A stretch of 64,000 nt of DNA from an uncultured Pelagibacteraceae bacterium (GTDB lineage: Bacteria > Pseudomonadota > Alphaproteobacteria > Pelagibacterales > AG-422-B15), in contig CABZHU010000002.1 in the NCBI GenBank assembly GCA_902525575.1, positions 18,467 through 82,466 on the forward strand, in the 5' to 3' direction. This document shows, piece by piece, positions 27,021-35,590 of the stretch. The position numbers and the translations under genes were made by a program. Each line of letters starts with the position of its first letter. Within the stretch, counting starts at the first letter, position 1. The notes under the pieces were generated by a model. It worked only from the letters and a program-made list of their open reading frames with translations, did no database searches and was not told the origin of the DNA.

Positions 27021-27986
27021 ATGAGTATAAATAAAATTAAAAGTTACGGAAAATCAGTTATAGAAACAGAAATATCTGGCGCTAAAAAACTGTTTAAATC
27101 AATCAATTCAGATTTTGCCAGAGCTATCAACAAACTTTCAAAAATTAAGGGAAAGGTAATAATCACAGGTGTAGGAAAATCTGGTCATATTGCAAGTAAA
27201 ATTTCAAGCACCATGAGTTCAACTGGTACGCTTTCTCAGTATTGCTCTCCAACAGATATGAGTCATGGTGATTTAGGAATAATTACTAAAAATGATGCCA
27301 TAATAATTATATCTAATTCTGGTAAGAGTGAGGAAATTAAAGCTTTGTTAGATTTTGCAAAAAAAAATAAAGTTTTTGTTATAGGAATCACATCCAATTC
27401 AAAAAGTACTCTCTATAAATTGTGTAATATTCCATTATTAATTCCGAATTCAAAAGAAGCATGTTCAATAGGGTTGGCACCTACAACTTCAACCACTATG
27501 TCATTAATCTTAGGCGACGCCATCTGTGTATCTCTAATGAAGGTAAAGAATTTCAAGCTTAAAGACTACAAAATGATACATCCTGGGGGTGCTTTAGGCG
27601 CTAATATGCTTCAGGTTCAAGATATAATGCATACTGGGAAAAAAATGCCAATTGTTCGTGAAAATTCTTCAATGAAGTCTGTCATTGTTGAGATGACGAA
27701 AAAATCATTTGGTCATGTAGCAATAAAAAATAAAGAAAATAAACTGATAGGAATAATTACCGATGGAGATTTAAGAAGACACATTAGAAAAGCATTATTA
27801 GATGTAAATGTAAAAGAAATTATGTCCTCAAAACCAATGCTTATATGTAAAGAAGAACTGGTTATTAATATACTTCAAAAAATGAATACAAATAAAATTA
27901 CATGTTTATTTGTAGTAAATAACTTAAAAGATAAAAAGCCAATAGGTATTATCCATATCCATGACTGTATTCGATATGTTAATTAA
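27021..27986 (+). CDS. kdsD: Arabinose-5-phosphate isomerase
   Basis: 321 residues (also called kpsF/gutQ type). An SIS sugar-isomerase domain fills 1 to about 195 with 'ITGVGKSGHIASKI' (48-61), 'SHGDLGII' and 'IHPGGALG'. Two CBS domains follow (about 205-260 and 270-321). It converts ribulose-5-phosphate to arabinose-5-phosphate, the first committed step to KDO for lipopolysaccharide. It heads the lptC-lptA-lptB row, the standard alphaproteobacterial order. Confidence 0.95.
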   Translation: MSINKIKSYGKSVIETEISGAKKLFKSINSDFARAINKLSKIKGKVIITGVGKSGHIASKISSTMSSTGTLSQYCSPTDMSHGDLGIITKNDAIIIISNSGKSEEIKALLDFAKKNKVFVIGITSNSKSTLYKLCNIPLLIPNSKEACSIGLAPTTSTTMSLILGDAICVSLMKVKNFKLKDYKMIHPGGALGANMLQVQDIMHTGKKMPIVRENSSMKSVIVEMTKKSFGHVAIKNKENKLIGIITDGDLRRHIRKALLDVNVKEIMSSKPMLICKEELVINILQKMNTNKITCLFVVNNLKDKKPIGIIHIHDCIRYVN

Positions 27987-28482
27987 GAATATTGCAAAAT
28001 TATCTTTTTTCTTTTTATTAATATCAATTTTATTCCAGACTAATTTATTTTCTAATGAAAACATCGAAATTGAAATAGATAGACCAAAATTTTCTGAAAA
28101 AGGTCTCGATAATAGGCTTTATGAAATTAAAGCTGAGAAGGGCATTCAGCGAGAAGATAATTTAGAGTTATTTATTGTCGAGGGTAAATTAAGAACTGAC
28201 TCTGGTGTTTGGATATATTTAAATGCTAAAAAGGGTAACTTTGACCAAGTAAAAAATTTAATAGAACTTAATGGGGAAATAAACTTTTATACTGATGAAG
28301 AAGATAGGTTTCAGTCCGACAATGCATTTTTTTCAATCAATGATGATATAATTGAATTCAATAATAATGTTAAACATATTAGGGGAACCAATATTATAAC
28401 AGCAAACGAGTCAAAAATTAGCGGCAATTTTAATCATATTGTCTATAAGGGCAATGTGAGTACTTCCTATATCATAGATTAA
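27976..28482 (+). CDS. lptC: LPS export protein LptC
   Basis: 168 residues from the ATG at 27976; an in-frame ATG at 27961 (173 residues) is the alternative, and both lie inside the isomerase gene. One N-terminal membrane anchor (about 8-24) leads to a periplasmic beta-rich LptC/OstA-like domain ('GLDNRLYEIKAEKG', 'GNFDQVKNLIELNGEINFYT' in pieces). LptC links the LptBFG ATPase to the LptA bridge that carries LPS across the periplasm. Assignment rests on topology and order; sequence similarity is weak, as usual for the family. Confidence 0.85.
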   Translation: MLIKNIAKLSFFFLLISILFQTNLFSNENIEIEIDRPKFSEKGLDNRLYEIKAEKGIQREDNLELFIVEGKLRTDSGVWIYLNAKKGNFDQVKNLIELNGEINFYTDEEDRFQSDNAFFSINDDIIEFNNNVKHIRGTNIITANESKISGNFNHIVYKGNVSTSYIID

Positions 28483-28485
28483 TTT

Positions 28486-28935
28486 ATGCTTAAAAATTTT
28501 TTTATTACTTTCTTGTTCATTTTATTTACCAATTTGGCAAACGCTAAACAAATAAAAATTGTGTCTGATAAATTAGAAATTATTAGAGCAGAAAATATTT
28601 CAATTTTCTCTGGAAATGTATATGCCGTAGAAGATAATTTAAGTATATGGTCTGAAAAATTAATTATGACCTCAAGCAAAGACGAAAAAGAAGTTAAGGA
28701 AATCAATGCCCATGGCAATGTAAAAATAGTAAGTGAAGAATTATCCATTAATGGTGATAAGGCGAGGTATGACCCTATTCAAAATAAATTATTTGTTTTT
28801 GGGAAAGTTGAGGTTTTACAAAACCAAAGTATTATCTTATGTGATAAAATAATTGTAGATCTAGAAAATTCATCAAGTATTATGAGTAGTGACTCAAATA
28901 AAAGAGTAGAAGCATTAATAATCAACGAAAAGTAA
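28486..28935 (+). CDS. lptA: LPS transport periplasmic protein LptA
   Basis: 149 residues with a signal peptide (1-21, 'LANA-KQ') and an OstA-like beta-jellyroll ('IVSDKLEIIRAENISIFSGNV', 'INAHGNVKIVSEELSINGDKARYD', quoted in parts). LptA monomers form the periplasmic bridge from LptC to LptD. It starts three bases after lptC. Confidence 0.9.
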   Translation: MLKNFFITFLFILFTNLANAKQIKIVSDKLEIIRAENISIFSGNVYAVEDNLSIWSEKLIMTSSKDEKEVKEINAHGNVKIVSEELSINGDKARYDPIQNKLFVFGKVEVLQNQSIILCDKIIVDLENSSSIMSSDSNKRVEALIINEK

Positions 28936-28942
28936 GAATACA

Positions 28943-29695
28943 ATGGCTGAAAAACCTAAATTAGTCTCCTCAAATCCAGGACTTGAGGTTAATAACTTAA
29001 GAAAATCACTGTCAGGAAAGCAGATCGTAAGAAATATCTCGTTGAAAGTTGAAAAAGGTAAAGTAATAGGGTTACTTGGCCCAAACGGAGCGGGAAAAAG
29101 TACAGCTTTATATTGCATTATGGGTCTAATTAGTTGTGATAGTGGTGAAATAAAATTAAACAATAATGATATTACGAGTCTTCCAATGTGGAAAAGAGCA
29201 CAAGCAGGACTTGGTTATTTGCCACAACAACCAAGTATCTTTAGGGGCTTGAGTGTTGAAAACAATATTATGGCAATATTAGAAACAACCAAACTCAATT
29301 TAGATCAGAGAATAAATAGACTTGAGGAACTATTAGCGGAATTTAATTTAACTCATTTACGAAATGCAATGCCTCACCAGTTGTCAGGTGGTGAAAGACG
29401 TAAATGTGAATGTGCAAGATTGCTTGGAACTAATCCGTCGTACGTACTTTTTGATGAACCATTTTCTGCACTAGATCCTATATCTATCAACGATATCAAG
29501 TCTGAAGTTAATAGACTTAAGAATAAAGGTATATCTGTTATAATCACGGATCACCAAGTCAGAGAGGTATTAGATATTAGCGATTACAGCTACCTACTTT
29601 TCAGTGGTGAGATTATTGCACATGGAACAAGTGAAAAAATTCTAGGTAGTAAAGAAGCAAGAAAATTTTATTTGGGAGACGCGTTCAAGTTCTAA
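28943..29695 (+). CDS. lptB: LPS export ABC ATPase LptB
   Basis: 250 residues. Walker A 'GPNGAGKST' (46-54), Q-loop 'GYLPQQPSIF', signature 'LSGGERRKCE', Walker B 'YVLFDEPFSALDP' and switch His in 'ITDHQVRE'. 'LSGGERRRxEIAR'-type signature and the 'DHNVRE'-like switch are typical of LptB. It powers LPS extraction from the inner membrane with LptF and LptG, which are not in the window. In many alphaproteobacteria rpoN follows; here a tRNA gene abuts the stop codon. Confidence 0.95.
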   Translation: MAEKPKLVSSNPGLEVNNLRKSLSGKQIVRNISLKVEKGKVIGLLGPNGAGKSTALYCIMGLISCDSGEIKLNNNDITSLPMWKRAQAGLGYLPQQPSIFRGLSVENNIMAILETTKLNLDQRINRLEELLAEFNLTHLRNAMPHQLSGGERRKCECARLLGTNPSYVLFDEPFSALDPISINDIKSEVNRLKNKGISVIITDHQVREVLDISDYSYLLFSGEIIAHGTSEKILGSKEARKFYLGDAFKF

Positions 29696-29771
29696 TGGTG
29701 GAGCTGACCGGGATCGAACCGGTGACCCTCAACATGCCATGCTGATGCTCTCCCAGCTGAGCTACAGCCCC
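29696..29771 (-). tRNA. tRNA-Ala (anticodon GGC)
   Basis: 76 bases including an encoded 3' CCA. The acceptor arm GGGGCTG pairs with CAGCTCC, the anticodon arm TCAGC pairs with GTTGA around the loop ATGGCAT with anticodon GGC, and the T-arm carries GGTTCGATCCC. Its 3' end is directly next to the lptB stop codon (29693-29695) on the other strand, with no spacer. Confidence 0.95.
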
Positions 29772-29775
29772 ATAT

Positions 29776-30144
29776 CTAGTCTTGATCAATTCCTTCGTTA
29801 GTTTCGGTATTATCTAAGTCGATATCAACATCACTAGTTATAACTTCATTGTCTACTTCCGAGTCTTCAAGACTAATTGTATCCTCGTCAATTTCATCTT
29901 CCAGGTCTATTTCAGTTACATCAGCTATCGACTCCGTTGCATTGCTTCCTACTAAGTTGTCATCAGCAACTGTATCTACATCATCAATGAATACTTGTTT
30001 GGCTGTAGTTGATGTTGTCTCATTTAAAGGATCTACGTATTCAGTGCCACAATGCGGGCAAATAGCTGGTTTTCGATTAAGGTCATAAAATTTTGCCTCA
30101 CAATTACTGCACACAACTTTCTTCCCAAATTTTATGTCTGGCAT
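29776..30144 (-). CDS. TIGR02300 family protein (FYDLN acid domain)
   Basis: 122 residues. A zinc-ribbon start (Cys12-x2-Cys15 and Cys29-x2-Cys32) flanks 'FYDLN' (19-23), the signature of TIGR02300, a family nearly confined to alphaproteobacteria. The remaining 85 residues are very acidic and Asp/Glu/Thr-rich, probably disordered. Function unknown. It usually sits next to aroA and a tRNA-Ala, exactly as here, and is divergent from aroA. Confidence 0.92.
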   Translation of the reverse strand: MPDIKFGKKVVCSNCEAKFYDLNRKPAICPHCGTEYVDPLNETTSTTAKQVFIDDVDTVADDNLVGSNATESIADVTEIDLEDEIDEDTISLEDSEVDNEVITSDVDIDLDNTETNEGIDQD

Positions 30145-30245
30145 ATGTAATCTCTAGATAATTTATTGGTTAAAATTTTGACAATCTCAAAAAATATACA
30201 GTATTATCGAAGAATATCCTAACTTATTAAATTAACAATACAAAA

Positions 30246-31535
30246 GTGCTTAAATTAAAAGGTTCAATTAAAATATCTGGCGATAAGTCCATTTCACACA
30301 GAGCGCTTATTTTTGCCTCCCTTTCTACAGGTAAAGTAAAAATCTCAAATTTACTGGAGTCAGATGATGTAATGCGAACCCTAAATATTCTAAAAGAGTT
30401 GGGCATAAAAATTATTAAAAAAAAAGCACAATGGATTGTTTATGGAAATGGAACTGGTGGATATATTCAACCTGCTCAAGTACTTGATTGTGGCAATAGT
30501 GGCACAACTTCACGTTTGATGATAGGAGCAGTTTCATCTAATCCTATAAGCTGCACATTTATAGGGGATAATTCCCTAAGTAAGCGATCAATGTCAAGAC
30601 TATCAGTATTTCTAGAAAAAATGGGAGCTGAAATAAAACTTACTAAAAAAGATTTTTTACCACTCCATATAATTGGTGACATAAATCTAATTCCTATGGA
30701 ACACATTATGCAAAAAGCATCCGCTCAAGTTAAATCTGCTATAATATTATCAGCTCTAAACTTGCGAGGGAAGACTAGAATAATTGAAAAAAAAAATACA
30801 CGTGATCACACAGAAAGATTATTGCGTTATCTTAAAATAAACTTCAAAAAGAAAATATTAAGCAAAAGTTCAACATCTATAGAACTTAATGGTCCATATG
30901 AGATAAAGCCAAGAAATATTATAGTAGCAAGTGACCCATCCAGTGCAGCATTTTTTATTGTGGGAGCACTGATTATTCCAGATTCCAAAATTACATTAAA
31001 AAATATAGCACTTAACAAATCTAGAATTGCTTTTATCGATGTCCTTAAAAAGATGGGAGGCAAGATAAGAATTAAAAAAACTAAAAGTATATCTGGCGAA
31101 GATGTTGGTGACATTCATGTCAAATATAGCTTACTAAATGCGATTAAAATAAAAGCATCTTTATCTCCCTATTTAATAGATGAGTACCCAATACTATCTA
31201 TTGCTGCATCACAGGCCAAAGGTATTACAACTATGAGAGGATTATCAGAGCTTAGACATAAAGAAAGTGACCGGATAAAGAGCATTGTAACGAATTTATC
31301 TAAGGTAGGCTTCAAAGTAGTTTCAAATAAAGATGATATATCTATCAAAGGATCAAATAAAATACAGATTGATAATCGAAAAAAAATAAAAACATATGGT
31401 GATCACAGAATTGCTATGTCGTTTGTAATTCTAGGTCTACTTTATAAGAATAAATTAATTATTGATGATGAGTCCTGTATCTCAATAAGTTATCCTGATT
31501 TTAAAAATCATTTAAAAAAATTATCTTCCCATTAA
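30246..31535 (+). CDS. aroA: 3-phosphoshikimate 1-carboxyvinyltransferase
   Basis: 429 residues with a GTG start at 30246, five codons before the conserved 'GSIKISGDKSISHRA' (Lys14). It makes EPSP in the shikimate pathway. 'DCGNSGTTSRL' (81-91) and 'SELRHKESDRI' are family signatures; 'GDHRIAMSF' near the end is conserved. At the position that in class I enzymes is the 'GNAGT' glyphosate site the sequence is 'GNSGTT', the class II-like form. It overlaps cmk by one base. Confidence 0.95.
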   Translation: MLKLKGSIKISGDKSISHRALIFASLSTGKVKISNLLESDDVMRTLNILKELGIKIIKKKAQWIVYGNGTGGYIQPAQVLDCGNSGTTSRLMIGAVSSNPISCTFIGDNSLSKRSMSRLSVFLEKMGAEIKLTKKDFLPLHIIGDINLIPMEHIMQKASAQVKSAIILSALNLRGKTRIIEKKNTRDHTERLLRYLKINFKKKILSKSSTSIELNGPYEIKPRNIIVASDPSSAAFFIVGALIIPDSKITLKNIALNKSRIAFIDVLKKMGGKIRIKKTKSISGEDVGDIHVKYSLLNAIKIKASLSPYLIDEYPILSIAASQAKGITTMRGLSELRHKESDRIKSIVTNLSKVGFKVVSNKDDISIKGSNKIQIDNRKKIKTYGDHRIAMSFVILGLLYKNKLIIDDESCISISYPDFKNHLKKLSSH

Positions 31536-32179
31536 TGACAAAAATAATCGCAATTGACGGTCCTGCCTCTGTTGGAAAATCGACATTAGCAAAAAGACTC
31601 TCAAAAAAATTCAAAGCTCCAGTATTATATAGTGGCAAGTTATACCGAGCGGTGGCATTGGAAATCATTAAACAAAAAATCAACCTTAGTAATACTAAGG
31701 AGATATTAAAATGTATTAATTACATCAATTTAGACAATCTAAACTCTGACGAACTTTACTCCAGTGAAGTGGATAACGTATCCTCAATAATATCAGCAAA
31801 GAAAAAAATAAGAAATAAGCTAATCACATTCCAGAGAAGTTTTCCAAAAAAATATGGAAATAATGTTAAATTTGCAATAATTGAAGGTAGAGATATTGGT
31901 ACAATTATCTTTCCTGGAGCAGACTATAAAATTTTTATGTGGGCAGCCTCAGAAATAAGGGCAAAAAGAAGATATGAACAACTCAGAAAAAATGGCAAAA
32001 ATGTTAGATATAGCAAGATTTTTAGTGAAATTAACGTTCGTGATCAAAAAGATATGACAAGAAAAATTGCCCCTCTGATGCCAGCTGCAAATTCGGTATT
32101 GCTAGATACCAGTTATATTGATATAGAACAGGCTCTTAACGCAATAAAAAATATAATACAAAAAACTAAAACCATATGA
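31535..32179 (+). CDS. cmk: Cytidylate kinase
   Basis: 214 residues. The P-loop is 'GPASVGKST' (8-16). 'EGRDIGTIIFPGADYKIFM' (quoted in two parts: EGRDIG, then FPGADYKIFM) is the NMP-binding signature, and 'DQKDMTRKIAPLMPA' matches 'RD..D..R..APL..A'. It phosphorylates CMP/dCMP. The order aroA-cmk-rpsA is widely conserved; the stop overlaps the rpsA ATG by four bases. Confidence 0.96.
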   Translation: MTKIIAIDGPASVGKSTLAKRLSKKFKAPVLYSGKLYRAVALEIIKQKINLSNTKEILKCINYINLDNLNSDELYSSEVDNVSSIISAKKKIRNKLITFQRSFPKKYGNNVKFAIIEGRDIGTIIFPGADYKIFMWAASEIRAKRRYEQLRKNGKNVRYSKIFSEINVRDQKDMTRKIAPLMPAANSVLLDTSYIDIEQALNAIKNIIQKTKTI

Positions 32180-33873
32180 ATCAAGAGTCTATAGACAACA
32201 ATCAAATGACAGAGTTTGACTCAATTCTTGCAGAATCAATTAGTAATTCAAAATTAAAAGAAGGTACCATAATTAAGGGAACTATATCGGAAATCGAAGA
32301 TGATGCAGTAATCGTGGATATAGGTGCAAAAGTTGAAGGTAGAATTTCGAAACGTGAATTTGCATTTCGAAAGGATCAAAAAGAACTAGTAGTTGGCGAC
32401 GAAATTGATGTTTATTTAGATAAAATTGAAAATCATAATGGTGATTGTATTCTTTCTCGATCAAAAGCAAAATCAAAAGAAATATGGGCTGAAATAGAGA
32501 AGTCTTTTGAAGCAGGTAAGTTAATTGAGGGAGTTATTACCGGAAAAGTTAAAGGTGGATTATCATGCGAGATTGGTGTCACAGCATTTTTGCCTGGTAG
32601 TCAAATTGATACACGGCCTGTAAGAGATGTAAGTCACTTACTTGATATTCCACAAAAGTTTAAAATACTTAAGATGGATCTAAAAAGAAATAATATTGTC
32701 GTAAGTCGTAGAGCTGTATTGGAGGAAATGCATAAAGAAGTAAGGGAAGAACGTTTCTTGCAGCTAAAACTAGAGGATGTAGTTGAAGGTAAAATAAAAG
32801 CTATAACTGATTATGGAGCTTTTGTAGACTTGGGAGGTTATGACTCATTACTTCATAGCAGTGATATTACTTATAAGAGAATAGGCCATCCATCTGAAGT
32901 TCTTAAAATAGACCAGCAAGTAAAAGTAAAGATTATAAAAGTTGATCCAGAAAAGAATCGTGTTTCTGTTGGCATGAAACAACTAGAAGATGATCCATGG
33001 CTACAGGTTAAAGAAAAATTTAATGTTAATGATAAAGTAAAAGGTGTCGTAACCAACGTCACTGATTATGGAATTTTTATTGAAATTGAAAATGGAGTAG
33101 AAGGTCTATGTCACAAAGATATGCTGACATGGAGTCAGAGACAAAATTCTAAACCAGGAAATCTTTATGCAAGATCTCAAGCCGTTGATTGCCAGATCTT
33201 AGAAATTGACCATGAAAAAAGAAGGTTAAGTCTTGGAATAAAACAATTATCACCAAATCCTTGGCAGAAATTTAATGAATCCAATCCTATTGGGAGCATA
33301 ATTGAGACGAATATCACAAATATTAAGGATGGGATTATATTTTGTAATCTCGAAGGGGAAATTGATGGGGCGATATTTAGTAAAGATCTTTCATGGGATT
33401 TAGATCCAAAAGAGGAAATAAAAAAATATAACGTCGGGGATAAGATTAAAGCAAAAATTATTACCAACGACAATGATAAAGTATCGCTTTCTATTAGAGA
33501 AGTTGAGGGCAATCCATTTGATGAATTGAATGGCAAGTCAAAGGGAGATATAGTCACCTGTAATGTAATAGAAACTGGCGATTTTGGATTGAAAGTACGT
33601 ATTGGAGAAAATGGTCCAATTTCAATAATTAAAAGAAATGAATTGGCTCTTCGAAAGTCAGATGCACGTCCTGAAAGATGGGCTAAGAATGATAAGTTAG
33701 ATGCCACAATCACAAATATAGATCAGACAAATTATAAAATTAGTTTATCCGTACGTATAATGGAAGAAACTACAGAACGTGAGGCTATGGAAAAGTATGG
33801 CTCAAAGGATAGTGGAGCTAGTCTTGGAGCTATCCTCGGAAAAGCTCTCGGCAGAGACAAAAAAGAAGACTAA
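32176..33873 (+). CDS. rpsA: 30S ribosomal protein S1
   Basis: 565 residues with six S1 (OB-fold) repeats at roughly 30-95, 112-175, 196-266, 283-353, 370-440 and 455-525. Repeats three and four carry the clearest RNA-binding faces ('ITDYGAFVDLGGYDSLLHSSD', shown in part, and 'VTDYGIFIEIENGVEGL'). It melts mRNA structure on the 30S subunit. The C-terminus 'GASLGAILGKALG' is typical. Confidence 0.97.
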   Translation: MNQESIDNNQMTEFDSILAESISNSKLKEGTIIKGTISEIEDDAVIVDIGAKVEGRISKREFAFRKDQKELVVGDEIDVYLDKIENHNGDCILSRSKAKSKEIWAEIEKSFEAGKLIEGVITGKVKGGLSCEIGVTAFLPGSQIDTRPVRDVSHLLDIPQKFKILKMDLKRNNIVVSRRAVLEEMHKEVREERFLQLKLEDVVEGKIKAITDYGAFVDLGGYDSLLHSSDITYKRIGHPSEVLKIDQQVKVKIIKVDPEKNRVSVGMKQLEDDPWLQVKEKFNVNDKVKGVVTNVTDYGIFIEIENGVEGLCHKDMLTWSQRQNSKPGNLYARSQAVDCQILEIDHEKRRLSLGIKQLSPNPWQKFNESNPIGSIIETNITNIKDGIIFCNLEGEIDGAIFSKDLSWDLDPKEEIKKYNVGDKIKAKIITNDNDKVSLSIREVEGNPFDELNGKSKGDIVTCNVIETGDFGLKVRIGENGPISIIKRNELALRKSDARPERWAKNDKLDATITNIDQTNYKISLSVRIMEETTEREAMEKYGSKDSGASLGAILGKALGRDKKED

Positions 33874-33927
33874 ATATTCTTTACATTCAATTATTTACAA
33901 TAAGTCTTAATATCATATAATTATTAT

Positions 33928-34248
33928 ATGAGCTTAATTAAATCTAAACTTATACAAAATATTACTGAAGCTAATCCTCATTTATTTGTCAGAGACGTAG
34001 AAAGAATAGTTAACACGATATTTAATGAAATCACACATTCTTTAGCTGAGGGTAAGAGAGTAGAATTAAGAGGTTTTGGAGCATTTTCGGTTCAACACAG
34101 AAAAGAAAGAACAGGAAGAAATCCAAGAACTGGAGAATCAGTAAAAGTGGATGAAAAATTTATTCCAAGATTTAAAACTGGAAAAGAATTAAGACTTAAA
34201 TTGAATTCAAAAAATAATACCTCCGTTTCACAAGAAGAAGGCGATTAA
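33928..34248 (+). CDS. ihfB: Integration host factor beta subunit
   Basis: 106 residues. HU/IHF fold with '[24 protein letters not shown]', quoted here as the core 'RGFGAFSV' and 'GRNPRTGE', including the intercalating Pro. The position right after rpsA is the conserved one for ihfB. It bends DNA with IhfA for promoters and recombination. Confidence 0.94.
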   Translation: MSLIKSKLIQNITEANPHLFVRDVERIVNTIFNEITHSLAEGKRVELRGFGAFSVQHRKERTGRNPRTGESVKVDEKFIPRFKTGKELRLKLNSKNNTSVSQEEGD

Positions 34249-34262
34249 CCTATAATTTTGTT

Positions 34263-34955
34263 TTGACTAATAATCCTATTTTTTGCGCTATCGATACAAG
34301 CGATATTGATAAGGCAGTAGCATTAGTTGATCAAATTTACCCTCATATAGGGGGAATTAAATTAGGATTAGAATTTTTTACGTCATGTGGTCTTCTGGGA
34401 ATGGAAAAAATAAAAAAATTTGAAATTCCAATTTTTATTGATCTAAAATTATACGATATTCCCAATACAGTAAAACAAGCGCTTAGTAATATTTTACAAT
34501 TTGAACCAGAATTTACTACTTTACATCTTTCAGGTGGCTCGGAAATGCTTACTGAGTGTGTAAAAGCAAAAAACGAACTTCATAGTAGAACTAAATTAAT
34601 CGGTGTAACGATGCTAACCAGCTTTAATGATACGCTCATTTCAGAGATTGGCATTGAGAAATCAGTTAATGAGAATGTAAAACAACTAACTCAACTTGCT
34701 GTCAATTGTGGTATGGATGGCATTGTGTGCAGTCCTCTGGAAATTTCTGAAGTAAAAAATACTCATGAAAGCAAACTACAGATAATCTCTCCAGGAATTA
34801 GAGGTAAAGAGAATGCAGTAAATGATCAAAAAAGAACACTTTCAGCAAAGGAAGCGATTGACGCAGGGGCTGATATTTTAGTTGTAGGCAGGCCAATAAC
34901 AGATGCTAAAGATCCTGCTAAAGCAGCTAAAAATATTTATTCAGAAATTACGTGA
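34263..34955 (+). CDS. pyrF: Orotidine 5'-phosphate decarboxylase
   Basis: 230 residues with a TTG start at 34263, set by the conserved 'IFCAIDTSD' start (Asp11). The catalytic Lys/Asp array is 'FIDLKLYDIPNT' (Asp60, Lys62, Asp65). 'PGIRGKENAVNDQKR' and 'VVGRPIT' bind phosphate. It makes UMP. It overlaps trpF by four bases (GTGA). Confidence 0.95.
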   Translation: MTNNPIFCAIDTSDIDKAVALVDQIYPHIGGIKLGLEFFTSCGLLGMEKIKKFEIPIFIDLKLYDIPNTVKQALSNILQFEPEFTTLHLSGGSEMLTECVKAKNELHSRTKLIGVTMLTSFNDTLISEIGIEKSVNENVKQLTQLAVNCGMDGIVCSPLEISEVKNTHESKLQIISPGIRGKENAVNDQKRTLSAKEAIDAGADILVVGRPITDAKDPAKAAKNIYSEIT

Positions 34956-35590
34956 GTGATCTTCAAATTAAAATTTGTGGTGTTAAAAACAAAGAAATTG
35001 CAAAGCATGCAATTGATGCTGGTGCAAGCTTTATAGGGTTTATTTTTTATGAAAAATCCCACAGAAACATTACTGTTGAAAATTGCGAGGAAATTTTATC
35101 TAAGATAAAAGATCAAACCATACCTGTTGCCGTTACAGTTAATCCAGATGATAATTTATTAGATGATTTATTGAGAATTGGTTTTCAATATATTCAACTA
35201 CATGGTCACGAAACTCTTGAAATGGTCGAAAGAATAAAATTAAAGTTTGGTTTTAAGATTATTAAAGCCTTTGGAATTTCTTCTTCTAATGACTTAGATG
35301 AATTAGTTAAATATGAGCCGTTTGTAGAATATTTCTTACTTGATTCCCCTCCTCAAGCTGACATCCAAGGTGGAACCGGGCATATATTTGATTGGAAGAT
35401 AATTAAGAATTTATCGATAACTAAGAACTTTTTTCTTTCAGGAGGACTTAATAAAGACAATATAATCTCAGCTATAAACCTAAAAAAGACTATTTATTTT
35501 GATGTTAGTTCTGGTGTTGAAGATTCAGAGGGTATAAAAGATAAACAATTAATTACCGAATTTATTGATAAAGCAAAAAATAGTATATGA
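34952..35590 (+). CDS. trpF: Phosphoribosylanthranilate isomerase
   Basis: 212 residues with a GTG start overlapping the pyrF stop. The general-base Cys is in 'IKICGVKN'; the acid Asp is in 'FLLDSPP'; 'GGTGHIFDW' and 'SGGLNKDNI' bind phosphate. It catalyses an Amadori rearrangement in tryptophan synthesis. Its motifs are ordinary, in contrast to the two genes that follow. Confidence 0.94.
   Translation: MSDLQIKICGVKNKEIAKHAIDAGASFIGFIFYEKSHRNITVENCEEILSKIKDQTIPVAVTVNPDDNLLDDLLRIGFQYIQLHGHETLEMVERIKLKFGFKIIKAFGISSSNDLDELVKYEPFVEYFLLDSPPQADIQGGTGHIFDWKIIKNLSITKNFFLSGGLNKDNIISAINLKKTIYFDVSSGVEDSEGIKDKQLITEFIDKAKNSI

Noticed and set aside
33177-33713. 178-codon open frame on the minus strand inside rpsA
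   Set aside because: It lies wholly antisense to a highly conserved gene, has Ser/Leu/Phe-rich composition expected of an antisense frame in AT-rich DNA, and resembles no family.
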